DNA of 64,000 bases from Paenibacillus marchantiophytorum (GCF_014640555.1 NZ_BMHE01000035.1:1-64000), one strand, 5' to 3'; positions 7,425 to 16,318 are shown, counted from the stretch's first letter. Notes: a model not told the origin generated them from the sequence alone. Numbers and translations are program-made.

Positions 7425-8138
7425 ATGGAATCAGTTAATTTATGGATCGCTTTATGGGCGGGGATAGCTTCATTCATTTCACCTTGCTGTTTGCCCTTGT
7501 ATCCTTCTTATCTTTCCTACATAACCGGTATATCGGTCAGTGAGTTGAAATCGGGTGAAACAACGTCACGTGTCCGTCGCCAAACGATGCTTCATACGCT
7601 AAGCTTTATCGTTGGATTTTCAATCATTTTTTATACGCTGGGTTTGACGGCAGGCTTTCTGGGAAATTTCTTTTTTGACTATCGTGATTTGTTGAGACAA
7701 ATTGCCGCACTGTTAATTTTTATTATGGGATTGTTTTTATTAGGGATTTTCCAACCGCAATGGTTAATGAAAGAACGGAAGTTAAAGATCAGTTTTCGTC
7801 CTGCGGGATACCTTGGTTCTGTTCTCGTGGGAATGGGATTTGCAGCAGGTTGGTCGCCGTGTGTTGGCCCCATCCTCTCCGCGATTCTCGCGCTGGCTAC
7901 AACGGAACCTGGGACATGGTTTCAACTCACAACAGCTTACTCGCTAGGGTTTGCGATTCCGTTTTTCGTTCTTTCGTTTTTCATAGGGTCGACCAAATGG
8001 ATTCTGAAATATTCTAATCTCATTATGAAAATAGGCGGGGGCCTGATGGTCGTGATTGCCGTTTTACTCTACACCGGTAAAATGACGCAAATCACGCTAT
8101 GGTTGAACACCATAACCCCCGATTGGTTGAAGTTTTAA
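7425..8138 (+). CDS. ccdA: Thiol-disulfide transporter CcdA (cytochrome c biogenesis, DsbD-like)
   Basis: Six-helix membrane protein that carries reducing equivalents across the membrane to extracytoplasmic thioredoxin-like proteins for cytochrome c maturation and, in spore formers, spore cortex synthesis. The two conserved membrane Cys-Pro motifs are seen as ISPCCLPLYPSYLSYITG near residues 19-36 and GWSPCVGPILSAIL near residues 144-157. Length of 237 matches CcdA. It follows znuB by one base, an unusual partnership; perhaps only read-through, or a link between zinc and thiol chemistry. Confidence 0.9.
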   Translation: MESVNLWIALWAGIASFISPCCLPLYPSYLSYITGISVSELKSGETTSRVRRQTMLHTLSFIVGFSIIFYTLGLTAGFLGNFFFDYRDLLRQIAALLIFIMGLFLLGIFQPQWLMKERKLKISFRPAGYLGSVLVGMGFAAGWSPCVGPILSAILALATTEPGTWFQLTTAYSLGFAIPFFVLSFFIGSTKWILKYSNLIMKIGGGLMVVIAVLLYTGKMTQITLWLNTITPDWLKF

Positions 8139-8153
8139 TTTGTAAGTCGTGTG

Positions 8154-9215
8154 TTAAGTGAAATATTCAATTTTGGCTTGGGGGAATTTATCGAAGATTT
8201 GTTCGGTGATAAATTCCCTTAATGCGTTGGCTTGTTCATCTTTGTACACATATTTCCCTTTTCCATATTTGCCCCATTTGTATTTGCGTTTTTCTTCGTC
8301 CATTTCCAGTTTGGTTTTGGGGTATCGTTTCTCGATAATATTTTTGGCGGTGCGTGTGAAGCGATGCTGGATCATTTCAAAGGTTAAATCGCTGGCAGCA
8401 TCCGCTGGCAATTCCTTGTGAAGTCGCTCTAGCAGTGTCGCATATCCTTCTTCCCAGCCTTCATGCCAAATAATCGGCGCAATGATAAATCCTAGGGGAT
8501 AGCCTGCGTGGGCAACTTTGCCGGCAGCTTCAATGCGTTCATGAAATTTGGATGTGCCGGGTTCGAAATTTTTGATAACGTAATCGGCATTGACGCTAAA
8601 ACGGAACCGGGTATGTTTGTTATGTTTGGCATCAAGCAAGGAATCGACATGATGGTATTTGGTCACAAAGCGAAGACGGCCATGTTCCTGCTGACCCATG
8701 AATTCAATAAGCTCTTTCAGGGAGCCAGAGATATGCTCCAGACCGACAGGGTCGGATGTGCAGGCTGCTTCAAAACGCGTGATCTCTGGTTCACGCTCTT
8801 CGATATATTGTTTGGCAGCTCCTAAGATATCGTCCATATTCACATAAACACGTATATAGGGCTTCGCGCCCATCGTTGTTTGGAGATAACAGTAATGACA
8901 ATGCCCCATGCAGCCGGTCGCAATTGGAATGGCATATTCCGCTGAGGGTTTGGAAGTTTCGAATTTAAGCGTTTTGCGCAATCCGACGACAAGTGTACGT
9001 TTGGCAATTTTATATTTTTCCAGTTCAGAGTCACCAGGCAAGTCGCGAATCTGATTATGAGAGGTCGTCATATGAATCTCCAGGCCTTGCTGCTTGGCCC
9101 ATTCATAAATGCGTTGACCTTTGGGATAATTCATGGCGTCGGGTTCAAAGTAAACAAGCTCAGGGACAAAAACAGACGTAGTCGGCACAGGTCTATTGAG
9201 TAATTCCGTTGACAT
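8154..9215 (-). CDS. splB: Spore photoproduct lyase
   Basis: Radical-SAM repair enzyme that reverses 5-thyminyl-5,6-dihydrothymine (spore photoproduct) in germinating spores, acting on DNA. The iron-sulfur motif CMGHCHYC (CX3CX2C, about residues 105-112) is present, with the AIPIATGC lead-in, the FEAACTSDPVG block and the FRFSVNADYVI region typical of SplB. Length of 353 is close to B. subtilis SplB (342). AAAGGAG precedes the ATG. It converges with ccdA with 15 bases between stops. A forespore sigma-G promoter would be expected; the closest match (CAAATA at 9304-9299, CATACCA at 9279-9273, read on the minus strand) has a 19-base spacer and is only tentative. Confidence 0.94.
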   Translation of the reverse strand: MSTELLNRPVPTTSVFVPELVYFEPDAMNYPKGQRIYEWAKQQGLEIHMTTSHNQIRDLPGDSELEKYKIAKRTLVVGLRKTLKFETSKPSAEYAIPIATGCMGHCHYCYLQTTMGAKPYIRVYVNMDDILGAAKQYIEEREPEITRFEAACTSDPVGLEHISGSLKELIEFMGQQEHGRLRFVTKYHHVDSLLDAKHNKHTRFRFSVNADYVIKNFEPGTSKFHERIEAAGKVAHAGYPLGFIIAPIIWHEGWEEGYATLLERLHKELPADAASDLTFEMIQHRFTRTAKNIIEKRYPKTKLEMDEEKRKYKWGKYGKGKYVYKDEQANALREFITEQIFDKFPQAKIEYFT

Positions 9216-9380
9216 GGAAGACTCCTTTCATCGTAAAGCTAGCAAGATTAGGTTGTGTCCCTTAGTGTGCCTTGGTATGGACATTGTGAATCATGGGATA
9301 TTTGACCGCATCTGGGTAGATGCATTATGATAAGTAAGCAATAGACAGGAAATAAAGGATAAGCAGGGGGAAATAAAGCA

Positions 9381-9806
9381 ATGGCTACGCCAAGTATGGA
9401 AGATTATCTGGAGAGAATTTACAAGCTTATTGACGAGAAAGGCTACGCTCGTGTCTCCGACATTGCTGAAGGACTTGAGGTACACCCCTCTTCCGTAACC
9501 AAAATGATTCAAAAATTGGACAAGGATCATTATTTGATCTATGAGAAATATCGCGGACTTATGTTGACGCCCAAAGGCAAAAAGATGGGGAAGCGTCTTG
9601 TTGACCGCCATCTGTTGCTTGAAAATTTCCTAACGGTTATTGGTGTCCAAGAGGACAATATATATAAGGATGTTGAAGGAATCGAACATCATTTGAGTTG
9701 GGATTCCATCACTTGTATTGAAACGCTGCTCGAATATTTTCGCAGGGACCCGAACCGTTTGGAAGACCTCGTGAATATTCGCAAAGAATTAGAGGTTGAA
9801 AATTAG
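9381..9806 (+). CDS. mntR: Manganese-dependent transcriptional regulator MntR
   Basis: DtxR-family repressor: an N-terminal winged helix (MEDYLERIYKLIDEKGYARV, then the recognition-helix region SSVTKMIQKLDKDHYL, about residues 5-60) and a metal-binding dimerisation domain with VDRHLLLENFL and EGIEHHLSW, which include the His and Glu ligands of the manganese site. Length of 141 matches B. subtilis MntR (142), which lacks the SH3 domain of DtxR. It senses Mn(II) and represses manganese importers. Divergent from splB; followed by its own terminator. Confidence 0.95.
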   Translation: MATPSMEDYLERIYKLIDEKGYARVSDIAEGLEVHPSSVTKMIQKLDKDHYLIYEKYRGLMLTPKGKKMGKRLVDRHLLLENFLTVIGVQEDNIYKDVEGIEHHLSWDSITCIETLLEYFRRDPNRLEDLVNIRKELEVEN

Positions 9807-9841
9807 ACAGAGACCGTCTTTACGGTGCTCTGTCTTTTTTT
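9805..9841 (+). terminator. Terminator after mntR
   Basis: AGACAGAG (9805-9812) pairs with CTCTGTCT (9828-9835), extended by ACCGT/ACGGT with one bulged G, followed by seven T. The stem begins inside the mntR stop codon. Confidence 0.9.
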
Positions 9842-9917
9842 GTGGGTATAGAAACAAACTGCCCCCGCATACATAACAAAGTAAGCTCTACGCTTAGGGG
9901 ACGGGGAGTGATGTGAT

Positions 9918-10877
9918 GTGATTATCAATGGCGTGTTTGAAGGCGGTGGCGTCAAAGGGATCGCGCTGGCTGGTGGCGTCAGTGCGGCTATGAAACAGGG
10001 ACTGGTCTTCAATCAAGTGGCGGGTACAAGCTCTGGGTCCATTGTAGCGGCCTTGCTGGCTGCTGGTTATACCGGAGAAGAGATGAAGGAACTGATCCTC
10101 AGAGCGCCCTTTAAATCGTTTATGCAGCGTTCACCAATTTTCAATGCAAGAATTATTGGGCCGGCCGCGCGGCTGTTGATTAAAAAAGGGCTCTATGCCG
10201 GAGAAGCACTTGAATATTGGGTTCAACAGCAACTGGCCGCCAAGGGTATCCGTACTTTCGGAGATTTGAAGCCCAATCAACTACGGATTATTGCTTCGGA
10301 TATTACGCAAGGAAAACTGTTGATTCTGCCTGACGACATCGCACAATATGGAATCGACCCTAAGCGGTTTTCGATTGCCAAGGCGGTGCGAATGAGCACT
10401 AGCATTCCTTATTTTTTTGACCCCGTGATGATTCGGCGCAAAATAAAAAGCTCTGGGAAGGCTACGCCGTTCACAGAGCAATTTTATTATATTGTGGATG
10501 GAGGTCTCCTGAGCAATTACCCGCTCTGGGTTTTCGATCAAGAAACCGATCGTGAGGAAATGATCCCCGTTATCGGATTCCAACTCGTCGGTAAAAGCGA
10601 TACGCATACCAGAAAAATTAAAGGGCCCATCACCATGTTGGAAGCTCTCTTTGGTACGATGCTGAGCGCTCATGATGAGCGCTACATTGAACAAAAGAAT
10701 CGATTTAGAACGGTGAAAATTCCGACGCTAGGTGTTGGGAATACGCAATTTAATTTATCCAAAGAATTGAGTATGGCTTTGTACGAATCGGGTTTTCAAG
10801 CTTCCAATGATTACTTCGACAAGTGGTCTGCGCAAATATACGAAGAAAATTATGATAAATATGTTTTGCGCAAATAA
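9918..10877 (+). CDS. Patatin-like phospholipase
   Basis: Cytoplasmic or membrane-associated serine lipid hydrolase of the patatin family. The oxyanion motif GGGVKG (about residues 9-14), nucleophile elbow GTSSGS (about residues 36-41) and the catalytic-dyad Asp in VDGGLLSNYP (about residues 192-201) are all present, so it should be active. Length 319 resembles the RssA/YlbK group. The GTG start is forced by an in-frame stop 9 bases upstream and has GGGGAG at a normal distance. Substrate unknown. Single gene, converging with the small membrane gene on the other strand. Confidence 0.88.
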   Translation: MIINGVFEGGGVKGIALAGGVSAAMKQGLVFNQVAGTSSGSIVAALLAAGYTGEEMKELILRAPFKSFMQRSPIFNARIIGPAARLLIKKGLYAGEALEYWVQQQLAAKGIRTFGDLKPNQLRIIASDITQGKLLILPDDIAQYGIDPKRFSIAKAVRMSTSIPYFFDPVMIRRKIKSSGKATPFTEQFYYIVDGGLLSNYPLWVFDQETDREEMIPVIGFQLVGKSDTHTRKIKGPITMLEALFGTMLSAHDERYIEQKNRFRTVKIPTLGVGNTQFNLSKELSMALYESGFQASNDYFDKWSAQIYEENYDKYVLRK

Positions 10878-10898
10878 GAACTGGTAAATAGCAATGAA

Positions 10899-11156
10899 CT
10901 AGTGGTACTTAGGGAAATCATCGGGTTCTGAATCTTTGGTTCCGTTAATAACACGAAATTTGGCGTTTTTCCTCTTGACCTTGGCGGAGCCGCGGCTGGA
11001 GGTGAACATTTTCCAACGGGATGGCGGGAATTTGTAAAGGAGAAAGATGATCCCTAACACGAGAACGGGAATGAATAAAGTTCGTAAACTTACCAACAAA
11101 CCAATCGCAATCAAAATCGCAATGGCGATCTCAATGGGGGAAAATTTTCTTCTCAT
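10899..11156 (-). CDS. Small membrane protein of unknown function
   Basis: 85 residues: two hydrophobic segments (about 8-24 and 27-42) separated by a turn, followed by a basic, Ser/Lys-rich cytoplasmic tail. I do not recognise a named family. Its start overlaps the stop of yqhQ by 4 bases (ATGA), so translation is probably coupled to yqhQ and the two may work together at the membrane. Confidence 0.75.
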   Translation of the reverse strand: MRRKFSPIEIAIAILIAIGLLVSLRTLFIPVLVLGIIFLLYKFPPSRWKMFTSSRGSAKVKRKNAKFRVINGTKDSEPDDFPKYH

Positions 11157-12097
11157 GCCCGTCCCTCCGAAATTCGTTGTTCCGCTTCACGCATGCGGTT
11201 GAAAGAAGCAATGGAAACCTCGACTTGATGATCTTCAGGCTCTTTGGTTGTCAAGAGCTGCAGCCATAATCCCGGATAGCCCAAGTAACGAAGGACTGGT
11301 ACTTCGCGAAGCGAGTTCGTGAATCTTAGCACTTCATAAGAAACGCCGATCACAACAGGAAGCAGCAGCAATCTTTGTAGGATGCGCTCGACATATCCGT
11401 CGTAATGAAGGAATGAGTAAATGACAACACCAATTAATACGGTGAAAACGATGAATGAGCTGCCGCAGCGATAATGCAGGGTATTGAACTTCTGTACATT
11501 GCTGACGGTAAGCTCGACACCGGCTTCATAAGCGCTTATGACTTTGTGTTCCGCGCCATGGTACTGAAATAGTCGGCGAATCATAGGTGTTAGGGATATG
11601 AAGTAAATATATCCAACCAATAAAATGATTTTGATAACACCTTCTATAAGATTATGAAGAATTTGATTGCTAAATACATTTTGAAATAAAAACTGTTCAA
11701 TAACAGCAGGCACTAGCGTAAAAACGAATTTTCCAAATAAAAATGAAATGACACCCACCACAGCTACGCCAAGAACCATTGAAATATTCGAAAAGAAGCC
11801 GGGTTTCTCTTCTTTCTTAGTTCCTTTGTCTTCCTCGCCTTCTTGTTCTGCGAAGGATTCAGCTGAAAAGTTTAGATGTTGGGCGCCTTTGGCGCTGGAT
11901 TCGATAATGCCCACAATACCGCGAACAAAGGGTATTTTTTTGAGCGATTGAACCCAAGGGATGACTTTCTTAGGTACTTCCAAATAATCAAGCGAACCAT
12001 CTTTTTTGCGCACGGCGGTTACATGCACATTTTTCCCTGCGAACATGACGCCTTCGATGACGGCTTGTCCTCCGTATATACTGTTTTGTTCTGCCAT
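11153..12097 (-). CDS. yqhQ: DUF1385 membrane protein YqhQ
   Basis: The protein opens with YGGQAVIEGVMFAGK, the signature of DUF1385, and has several membrane helices in the central part plus the conserved YHGAEHKVISAYE block (about residues 190-203). The family is widespread in Firmicutes and its biochemical role is unknown; a metal or nucleotide function has been suggested from the conserved His and Glu. An upstream GTG would add three residues, but AAGGTGG 5 bases before this ATG favours it. In B. subtilis yqhQ also lies next to yqhR-aroQ-pepQ-efp, as here. Confidence 0.92.
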   Translation of the reverse strand: MAEQNSIYGGQAVIEGVMFAGKNVHVTAVRKKDGSLDYLEVPKKVIPWVQSLKKIPFVRGIVGIIESSAKGAQHLNFSAESFAEQEGEEDKGTKKEEKPGFFSNISMVLGVAVVGVISFLFGKFVFTLVPAVIEQFLFQNVFSNQILHNLIEGVIKIILLVGYIYFISLTPMIRRLFQYHGAEHKVISAYEAGVELTVSNVQKFNTLHYRCGSSFIVFTVLIGVVIYSFLHYDGYVERILQRLLLLPVVIGVSYEVLRFTNSLREVPVLRYLGYPGLWLQLLTTKEPEDHQVEVSIASFNRMREAEQRISEGRA

Positions 12098-12249
12098 GAG
12101 TTCCACCTTCTTATCCTTCTCGAATTCGGTTAATGTACTTTCTCATTGTAACGGATTCACAGGTTGAATGCTACCGATAACGGTAGAACATACTAATCAT
12201 ACCTGAGGAAAGACAGGCAACTTCTGCTGTGAAAGGAAGAGACCGGAAA

Positions 12250-12738
12250 ATGGGCGCGAAGAATGAAGGGAAAATAAAAACAAATCGGTGGCTTTATACC
12301 ATTTACATTGGTTTTTTCGCTGGATTGATTTGGGGAGCATTGAAAATTGTTGAACACTATCTGAAATTTACTAAGATCGTTATAGGCTTCCTGATTGAGC
12401 CGTTTTTCAAACATGATTTCTTGCTTTCGTGGCAAGGCATCTTGATAGGCTGGGGATTCTTTATGCTCTTTTCCATAGTGGCTGCATTCTTGTATATGGT
12501 CACTATGTGGAAGCTGCAAGGTCCCTGGTGGGGACTCGGCTACGGAGCTTTCTGGTGGGCGGCCATTTACTTGCTGATCGGTCCATTGGCAGGCATGACC
12601 TATTGGATTAATAAACTGGATATCAATTCGATTATCTCTGACTTTTGTTTATTTCTGTTGTGGGGAATGTTTATCGGGTATTCCATTTCCATTGAATACA
12701 CAGATATCAGAACGAGACAACCTATACACAAGACATGA
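12250..12738 (+). CDS. yqhR: Conserved membrane protein YqhR
   Basis: About 162 residues with four hydrophobic segments (YIGFFAGLIWGALKI, LIGWGFFMLFSIVAAFLYMV, GYGAFWWAAIYLLIGPL and FCLFLLWGMFIGYSISI). Composition and position immediately upstream of aroQ-pepQ-efp match B. subtilis YqhR, a sporulation-associated membrane protein of unknown mechanism. A GTG at 12229 is in frame but has no ribosome binding site; AAAGGAAG lies 11 bases before this ATG. Confidence 0.8.
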   Translation: MGAKNEGKIKTNRWLYTIYIGFFAGLIWGALKIVEHYLKFTKIVIGFLIEPFFKHDFLLSWQGILIGWGFFMLFSIVAAFLYMVTMWKLQGPWWGLGYGAFWWAAIYLLIGPLAGMTYWINKLDINSIISDFCLFLLWGMFIGYSISIEYTDIRTRQPIHKT

Positions 12739-12753
12739 AAGTTATGGTAAAAT
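12725..12753 (+). promoter_or_regulatory. Candidate sigma-A promoter for aroQ-pepQ-efp
   Basis: TACACA (12725-12730) and TAAAAT (12748-12753) with a 17-base spacer and a TGG just before the -10 box (extended -10). It overlaps the end of yqhR. A small hairpin (AGGCG/CGCCT, 12768-12782) follows in the leader. Confidence 0.5.
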
Positions 12754-12816
12754 ATCAAAGGTCAAATAGGCGGCAAACGCCTGCTTTGGCGAAATATGCC
12801 GGGGAGTGATGTCCTG

Positions 12817-13248
12817 TTGAAAAAGGTTCTGCTCATTAACGGGCCTAATTTAAATATGCTGGGTGTACGAGAACCTGGCGTCTACGGAACGTCTTCACTT
12901 TCAGCTATTGTTCAAGGCTTATCAGAATTAGCTGAAGGATTGTCTGTTGAGCTAGAAAGTTTTCAATCGAATCATGAAGGCGAGATTATTGATAAAATTC
13001 ATGAAGCTTTTGGTACGAAAGATGGTATCTTGATAAATCCAGGAGCATTTACGCATTATAGTTATGCGATTCGCGATGCTTTGGCAGCAGTTCAAGTACC
13101 GACTGTCGAGGTTCACCTATCGAACATTCATAAGCGTGAGGAATTCCGACATCATTCCGTGATTGCCCCTGTTGTCATCGGTCAGATTTGTGGTCTTGGC
13201 CCACAAGGGTACGAGCTAGGATTACGAGCATTATTATCCCATATGTAA
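12817..13248 (+). CDS. aroQ: Type II 3-dehydroquinate dehydratase
   Basis: Third step of the shikimate pathway, dehydrating 3-dehydroquinate to 3-dehydroshikimate in the cytoplasm. The family start KKVLLINGPNLNMLG, the active-site loop with REPGVYG (Tyr base), FQSNHEGEIID, INPGAFTHYS, and the His of VEVHLSNIHKREEFR are all present. The TTG start lies 10 bases from GGGGAG and gives 143 residues, the usual type II length of about 145-150; an in-frame ATG at 12796 would add residues lacking homology. Confidence 0.95.
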   Translation: MKKVLLINGPNLNMLGVREPGVYGTSSLSAIVQGLSELAEGLSVELESFQSNHEGEIIDKIHEAFGTKDGILINPGAFTHYSYAIRDALAAVQVPTVEVHLSNIHKREEFRHHSVIAPVVIGQICGLGPQGYELGLRALLSHM

Positions 13249-13266
13249 GAAAGATTGGTGATTTGG

Positions 13267-14340
13267 ATGCAGGAGAACCGTATTGAACGTCTTCGCAAGG
13301 TTATGGAACAGCAAGATTTGCCGGCACTACTCATCACGAACGCATATAACCGTACATATGTATCTGGTTTCACGGGTTCTTCCGGGTATGTCCTAATAAC
13401 GTTAGATCGAGCTTTACTGTTAACTGATTTTCGCTATATGACACAAGCTCCTCAACAAGCGAAGCTATTCGATGTTGTTGAGCATAAGCCTAAGGCTATT
13501 GAGACTGTGCGTGAGCTTTTGCAGCAGCAGGGGATTACGAAAGTAGGCTTTGAGCAAGCAGATGTCACGTATGGCGATTTCCTTGGTTTCCAGGCAGGCT
13601 TAGCAGGAATCGAATTAGTGCCTACTTCGCGTGTTGTTGAATTAATTCGGATCGTCAAAGATGAAGCGGAATTGCAAATTATGCAAGAAGCCGCGGATTT
13701 GGCAGATCAAACATTTACGCACATTTTGAATTTCATCAAGCCAGGTGTGCAGGAGAAAGATATTGCCCTTGAAATTGAGATGTTTATCCGCAAAAATGGA
13801 GGAACATCGACATCCTTTGAGACGATTGTAGCTTCCGGGGAACGTTCCGCGCTTCCTCATGGTAAAGCGAGCGATCGCGTGCTACAATTAAACGAGTTTG
13901 TCAAATTAGATTTTGGAGCGTATTATAAAGGGTATTGCTCTGACATTACTAGAACGGTTATGCTTGGAAAGCCGACAGACAAACATAAAGAAATTTATGA
14001 GATTGTGCTTGAGGCTCAATTGAATTGTCTGGCCAACCTGAAACCCGGGATTACTGGCAGAGAAGGCGATGCTTTTGCGCGTGATGTTATTGTGAAGCAT
14101 GGCTATGGCGATTATTTCGGTCACGGTACCGGACATGGATTAGGTATGGAGGTTCACGAATCTCCGCGCTTGTCGAAAACCGAAGATATGATTTTAACAC
14201 CTGGTATGGTGGTTACCGTTGAACCCGGCATTTATCTCCCTGACTTTGGTGGAGTTCGAATTGAGGACGATGCAGTAATTACTGACACCGGCATTAAAAT
14301 ACTTACACATTCTACCAAAGATTTTCTTATTATTGACTAG
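13267..14340 (+). CDS. pepQ: Xaa-Pro dipeptidase / M24 aminopeptidase (YqhT-like)
   Basis: Creatinase/aminopeptidase P fold enzyme that cleaves X-Pro bonds in the cytoplasm. An N-terminal creatinase domain (about 1-130) precedes the pita-bread catalytic domain, whose metal ligands are visible in KLDFGAYYKGYCSDITRT (two Asp), GTGHGLGMEVHE (His), VVTVEPGIY (Glu) and GVRIEDD (Glu). Length of 357 is normal (B. subtilis YqhT 353). The ATG at 13267 is chosen over a TTG at 13255. It sits between aroQ and efp, as in Bacillus; Pro-peptide turnover and EF-P are often neighbours. Confidence 0.93.
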   Translation: MQENRIERLRKVMEQQDLPALLITNAYNRTYVSGFTGSSGYVLITLDRALLLTDFRYMTQAPQQAKLFDVVEHKPKAIETVRELLQQQGITKVGFEQADVTYGDFLGFQAGLAGIELVPTSRVVELIRIVKDEAELQIMQEAADLADQTFTHILNFIKPGVQEKDIALEIEMFIRKNGGTSTSFETIVASGERSALPHGKASDRVLQLNEFVKLDFGAYYKGYCSDITRTVMLGKPTDKHKEIYEIVLEAQLNCLANLKPGITGREGDAFARDVIVKHGYGDYFGHGTGHGLGMEVHESPRLSKTEDMILTPGMVVTVEPGIYLPDFGGVRIEDDAVITDTGIKILTHSTKDFLIID

Positions 14341-14355
14341 CGGAGGGATTTACAA

Positions 14356-14919
14356 GTGATATCAGTTAACGATTTCAAAACAGGTCTTACGATTACAGTA
14401 GAGCATGATATTTTTACAGTTCTGGATTTCCAACACGTGAAGCCAGGTAAAGGCGCAGCATTCGTGCGCTCCAAGCTTAAAAACCTGCGCAACGGAAATA
14501 CAGTTGAACGTACGTTCCGCGCTGGCGAGAACGTTGGCCGCGCACACATCGACAACCGTGAGATGCAGTACCTGTATGCAAGCGGCGATGAATTTACGTT
14601 CATGGATACAGAAACATTTGATCAGTTCGCTCTTTCCCGCGAGCAACTGAAATGGGAACTGAACTTCCTGCTCGAAAACATGAACATCAAAATTTTGAGC
14701 TACCAAGGTGAAATCCTCGGGATTAACTTGCCGAAAAGCGTTGACTTGAAAGTTGTTGAAACAGAGCCGAGCATCAAAGGCAACACGGCACAAGGCGCTC
14801 TCAAAAGTGCAAAAGTGGAAACGGGACTTTCCGTTCAAGTGCCGCTTTTCATCAACGAAGGCGACGTTCTTACTGTAGATACCGAAGATGGCAGATACAT
14901 CTCTCGTGCTCAGTCTTAA
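14356..14919 (+). CDS. efp: Elongation factor P
   Basis: Translation factor that relieves ribosome stalling at polyproline. Three OB-like domains in 187 residues, starting ISVNDFKTGLTI. The tip loop reads KPGKGAAFVR with Lys32 at the position modified in many bacteria (5-aminopentanol or lysine-type additions); the C-terminal EDGRYISRA-type ending is typical. GTG start with GGAGGG upstream. It follows pepQ by 15 bases and ends the operon at a clear terminator. Confidence 0.97.
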   Translation: MISVNDFKTGLTITVEHDIFTVLDFQHVKPGKGAAFVRSKLKNLRNGNTVERTFRAGENVGRAHIDNREMQYLYASGDEFTFMDTETFDQFALSREQLKWELNFLLENMNIKILSYQGEILGINLPKSVDLKVVETEPSIKGNTAQGALKSAKVETGLSVQVPLFINEGDVLTVDTEDGRYISRAQS

Positions 14920-14926
14920 TTAGGAC

Positions 14927-14964
14927 AAGCCTCTCTGACTCTGATGAGTTGGGGAGGCTTTTTT
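14927..14964 (+). terminator. Terminator after efp
   Basis: AAGCCTCTC (14927-14935) pairs with GGGAGGCTT (14952-14960, one T-G pair) around an inner ACTC/GAGT stem, followed by TTTT. Confidence 0.88.
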
Positions 14965-15055
14965 GATACAGCAAGTATTTCTTACCACAGATGTGCAATT
15001 TTATGCTATAATATTGAATTGTTATGCACTAGTATGCGTTAGGAGTGGGTCAGCT

Positions 15056-16318
15056 TTGTCTCTAATCGTGATGAAATTTGGCGGTAGCTCTGTCGGTGAT
15101 GCGGAGCGAATGAAACGTGTTGCAAAAAGGATTGTAGAACGAAAGCAAGCAGGACATAGCTGTGTTGTTGTCGTTTCGGCAATGGGAGATACAACAGATG
15201 ATTTGATCGACCTGTCTAAGCAAATTTACGATGGAGCCCCACCGGCTCGTGAAATGGATATGCTGTTAACGACCGGGGAGCAAGTCTCTGTCGCATTATT
15301 ATCGATGGCGATACATAATCTTGGCGAACAAGCCGTGTCTTACACGGGTTGGCAAAGTGGGATTTACACGGAAGCTGTTCATGGAAAAGCAAGGATTTCC
15401 GATATTCAGCCGCAGCGTGTCTTGAACGCGATTGAGCAAGGCAATGTGGTCATCGTTGCCGGATTCCAGGGGATGACCGAGGCTGGTGAGATTACAACAC
15501 TGGGTCGCGGCGGATCGGACACAACAGCTGTCGCGCTGGCTGCAGCTATCAAAGCAGACCTATGCGAAATTTACACGGATGTGGATGGGATTTATTCAAC
15601 AGACCCGCGCATCGTGAAAGTAGCAAGAAAGCTGAATGAAATTTCTTATGATGAAATGCTGGAGCTGGCTAATTTGGGAGCTGCTGTTCTTCATCCTAGG
15701 GCTGTTGAATATGCCAAAAATTACAACGTTACCCTCGTGGTGCGTTCAAGCTTTACTTACAATGAAGGTACCAACGTGAAGGAGGAAGCAGTGATGGAAC
15801 AAGGAATCGTTGTTCGTGGCATCGCGTATGACAAGAATGTAGCAAGAATTAGTATTCTGGGTGTTCCTGAGAAACCGGGGCAATTGGCTAAAGTGTTCAT
15901 TTCACTTGCTGAAGTGCAAATTGACGTTGATATTATTGTGCAAAGCGGTGTGATCAACGGTTCCGCTGACTTCTCTTTCACGACGACCCTTGCTGATCGC
16001 GAGCGGGCCTTAGCGGTTATCGAACAAATTCGTGAAGAGATTGGTTACCGCGAAGTCACTTCCGAAGTAAACCTCGTGAAAGTATCCATCGTTGGAGCCG
16101 GTATGGTAAGTACGCCTGGCGTCGCAGCTACCATGTTCAAAGTGATTTCCGACTTGGGCATTTCTATCTCGCTGGTTAGCACATCCGAGATCAAAATGTC
16201 CTGTGTCATTGATAACTCCAATTCCAACTTAACCGAAGTGATAAGTGCTCTGCACACAGCTTATGGCTTGGACACTACGGAGCAAGCCTTCGTTGGCGGG
16301 CCGGAAGATCGCCGCTAA
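15056..16318 (+). CDS. lysC: Aspartokinase (LysC type) with internal beta-subunit start
   Basis: Phosphorylates aspartate at the entry to lysine, threonine, methionine and diaminopimelate synthesis. The kinase domain begins MKFGGSSVGD; the TTGEQVS, GRGGSDTTA and TDVDGIYSTDPR blocks form the substrate and nucleotide sites. Two ACT domains (about 265-340 and 345-410) give allosteric control. TTG start 6-10 bases after AGGAGTGGG. A strong internal ribosome binding site (AAGGAGG, 15779-15785) before an in-frame ATG at 15794 predicts a 174-residue beta subunit, as in B. subtilis LysC. No lysine riboswitch fits in the short leader; an extended TATAAT lies at 15007-15012. Confidence 0.95.
   Translation: MSLIVMKFGGSSVGDAERMKRVAKRIVERKQAGHSCVVVVSAMGDTTDDLIDLSKQIYDGAPPAREMDMLLTTGEQVSVALLSMAIHNLGEQAVSYTGWQSGIYTEAVHGKARISDIQPQRVLNAIEQGNVVIVAGFQGMTEAGEITTLGRGGSDTTAVALAAAIKADLCEIYTDVDGIYSTDPRIVKVARKLNEISYDEMLELANLGAAVLHPRAVEYAKNYNVTLVVRSSFTYNEGTNVKEEAVMEQGIVVRGIAYDKNVARISILGVPEKPGQLAKVFISLAEVQIDVDIIVQSGVINGSADFSFTTTLADRERALAVIEQIREEIGYREVTSEVNLVKVSIVGAGMVSTPGVAATMFKVISDLGISISLVSTSEIKMSCVIDNSNSNLTEVISALHTAYGLDTTEQAFVGGPEDRR
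15779..15796 (+). promoter_or_regulatory. Internal ribosome binding site and start of LysC beta subunit
   Basis: AAGGAGG at 15779-15785, 8 bases before an in-frame ATG (15794-15796) inside lysC. It sits exactly at the junction of the kinase and ACT domains, where B. subtilis aspartokinase II makes its separate regulatory subunit. Confidence 0.75.

Noticed and set aside
9273..9304. Sigma-G promoter for splB
   Set aside because: Only a partial match, and the spacer is one or two bases too long; mentioned in the splB entry but not called as a feature.
14362..14838. 158-codon minus-strand frame opposite efp
   Set aside because: Lies wholly inside a certain gene; no ribosome binding site; Cys/Phe-rich shadow composition.
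14965..15055. Lysine riboswitch upstream of lysC
   Set aside because: The leader is too short, and none of the conserved L-box blocks is present.
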